Source: Iphinoe sp. HA4291-MV1 (GTDB taxonomy: Bacteria; Cyanobacteriota; Cyanobacteriia; Cyanobacteriales; Nostocaceae). Taken from it: a stretch of 44,752 nt of DNA. The notes beneath the pieces were generated by a model. The model saw only the letters and a program-made list of their open reading frames with translations, was not told the DNA's origin and did no database searches. The position numbers were made by a program, and so were the translations under genes. Position 1 is the first letter of the stretch, and each line of letters opens with the position of its first letter. The DNA lies in NCBI GenBank assembly GCA_019359415.1, contig JAHHHH010000063.1, positions 1 to 44,752 of the forward strand, read 5' to 3'. Of the stretch, positions 44,348 to 44,752 are shown piece after piece.

Positions 44348-44725
44348 ATGATTGTGCGAGAAGCTAGGTTAGATGATGCGTTGGCGATCGCTCTTGTTCA
44401 TGTAGATACTTGGCGATCGACATACCGTGGTATAGTGCCAGATGATTATCTCGCTAGTCTGTCCTACGAGAAGCGAGAGAGTTTATGGGTACATATCTTA
44501 AGTACGGCAAAAGAGAGTCATCCTTTTACTTATGTCGCTGAGGATGAAGTTGGGCAGATTGTTGGTTTTGTCAATGGTGGTTCTGAGCGTACTCAAGATT
44601 CAGTATATAAAGGTGAGTTATATGCCCTGCTTCAAAATACTTACCTAAACTTGGTCAAACCTTGCTTAGCGATTTCTTCCTGCTTCACCCAAGGGAGTCG
44701 GCTCCTTCTTGTCCACAGGCGTTGA
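44348..44725 (+). pseudogene. GNAT N-acetyltransferase interrupted after ~92 codons
   Basis: MIVREARLDDALAIALVHVD, TWRSTYRGIVPDDYLASLSY and VGFVNGGSERTQDSVYKGEL are the first half of a GNAT acetyltransferase. After KGELYA (about 44623) the reading changes to LLQNTYLNLVKPCLAISSCF and then stops at 44725. The acetyl-CoA-binding motif A (QxxGxG/A), expected right here, is missing. The foreign tail coincides with the 3' end of a TnpB-like gene on the other strand, so a transposon insertion is the likely cause. Confidence 0.75.
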
Positions 44726-44752
44726 GTTCCGGCTAAGCCAGCCGTACTTTAT
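44666..44752 (-). CDS. probable TnpB C-terminal end (partial, runs off the window)
   Basis: On minus, from the window edge, 28 codons read KYGWLSRNSTPVDKKEPTPL then GEAGRNR and a stop at 44666-44668. The NSTPVD...GEAG pattern is like C-terminal tails of cyanobacterial IS200/IS605-group TnpB proteins. It lies exactly where the GNAT gene loses homology. Catalytic motifs would be outside the window, so the call is tentative. Confidence 0.4.
   Translation of the reverse strand: MKYGWLSRNSTPVDKKEPTPLGEAGRNR

Overview
The window is cyanobacterial chromosome, most likely from a filamentous Nostocales-type genome. The grounds are the gene content (XisH/XisI pair, RibBA fusion, a cyanobacterial LpxB-like protein, Omp85 with several POTRA domains, Hanks-type kinases with Pro-rich or membrane tails, NB-ARC–WD40 protein, Uma2 proteins), scattered GCGATCGC-like palindromes, and many MITEs and GC-rich intergenic palindromes. 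The species cannot be fixed from sequence alone. No rRNA, tRNA or CRISPR array was seen.

Layout. 1-1260: tail of an IS630-type transposase, then xisH-xisI (minus) with a MITE upstream. 1485-3160: enolase followed by a 21-bp tandem repeat. 3408-3960: BrnT-like toxin/CopG-like antitoxin. 4133-7136: argC and ribBA, divergent. 7290-9450: an IS607-type element whose TnpB lacks the usual zinc-finger cysteines. 9482-13100: a MITE embracing the stop codon of a Ser/Thr kinase, a wrecked TnpB, and a SET-domain protein. 13392-17987: Omp85 (minus), LpxB-like protein and Uma2 (plus). 18240-25711: Spy-like protein, B12 radical SAM protein, DUF4231-like membrane protein, SDR epimerase and a second kinase. 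25882-29772: WD40 debris, a metallophosphoesterase lipoprotein, a 63-bp tandem repeat framed by a duplicated ~100-bp block, a VOC protein and a DUF411 protein. 29866-31760: HigA debris and an IS200/IS605-group TnpB element with end hairpins. 31905-36918: NDH-2, then a segmental duplication involving a Uma2 3' end and a kinase tail, with a nuclease-like gene and a nifS 5' fragment between the copies, then a third kinase. 37211-42193: two membrane proteins of unknown role and a 1207-residue NB-ARC/14-WD40 protein, all on the minus strand. 42302-44752: condensation-domain debris, rplI, gloB, and a GNAT gene cut by what looks like another TnpB element.

How it fits together. Housekeeping genes (eno, argC, ribBA, bamA-like, ndh, rplI, gloB) sit as single units between accessory modules. 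The accessory DNA is dominated by RNA-guided-nuclease-type transposon genes (one intact IS607 TnpB, one near-intact and one wrecked IS605-group TnpB, one partial at the edge), miniature elements and signalling or conflict-type proteins (kinases, NB-ARC–WD40, toxin/antitoxin, Uma2, XisH/XisI, DUF4231). At least eight gene fragments show active decay and rearrangement.
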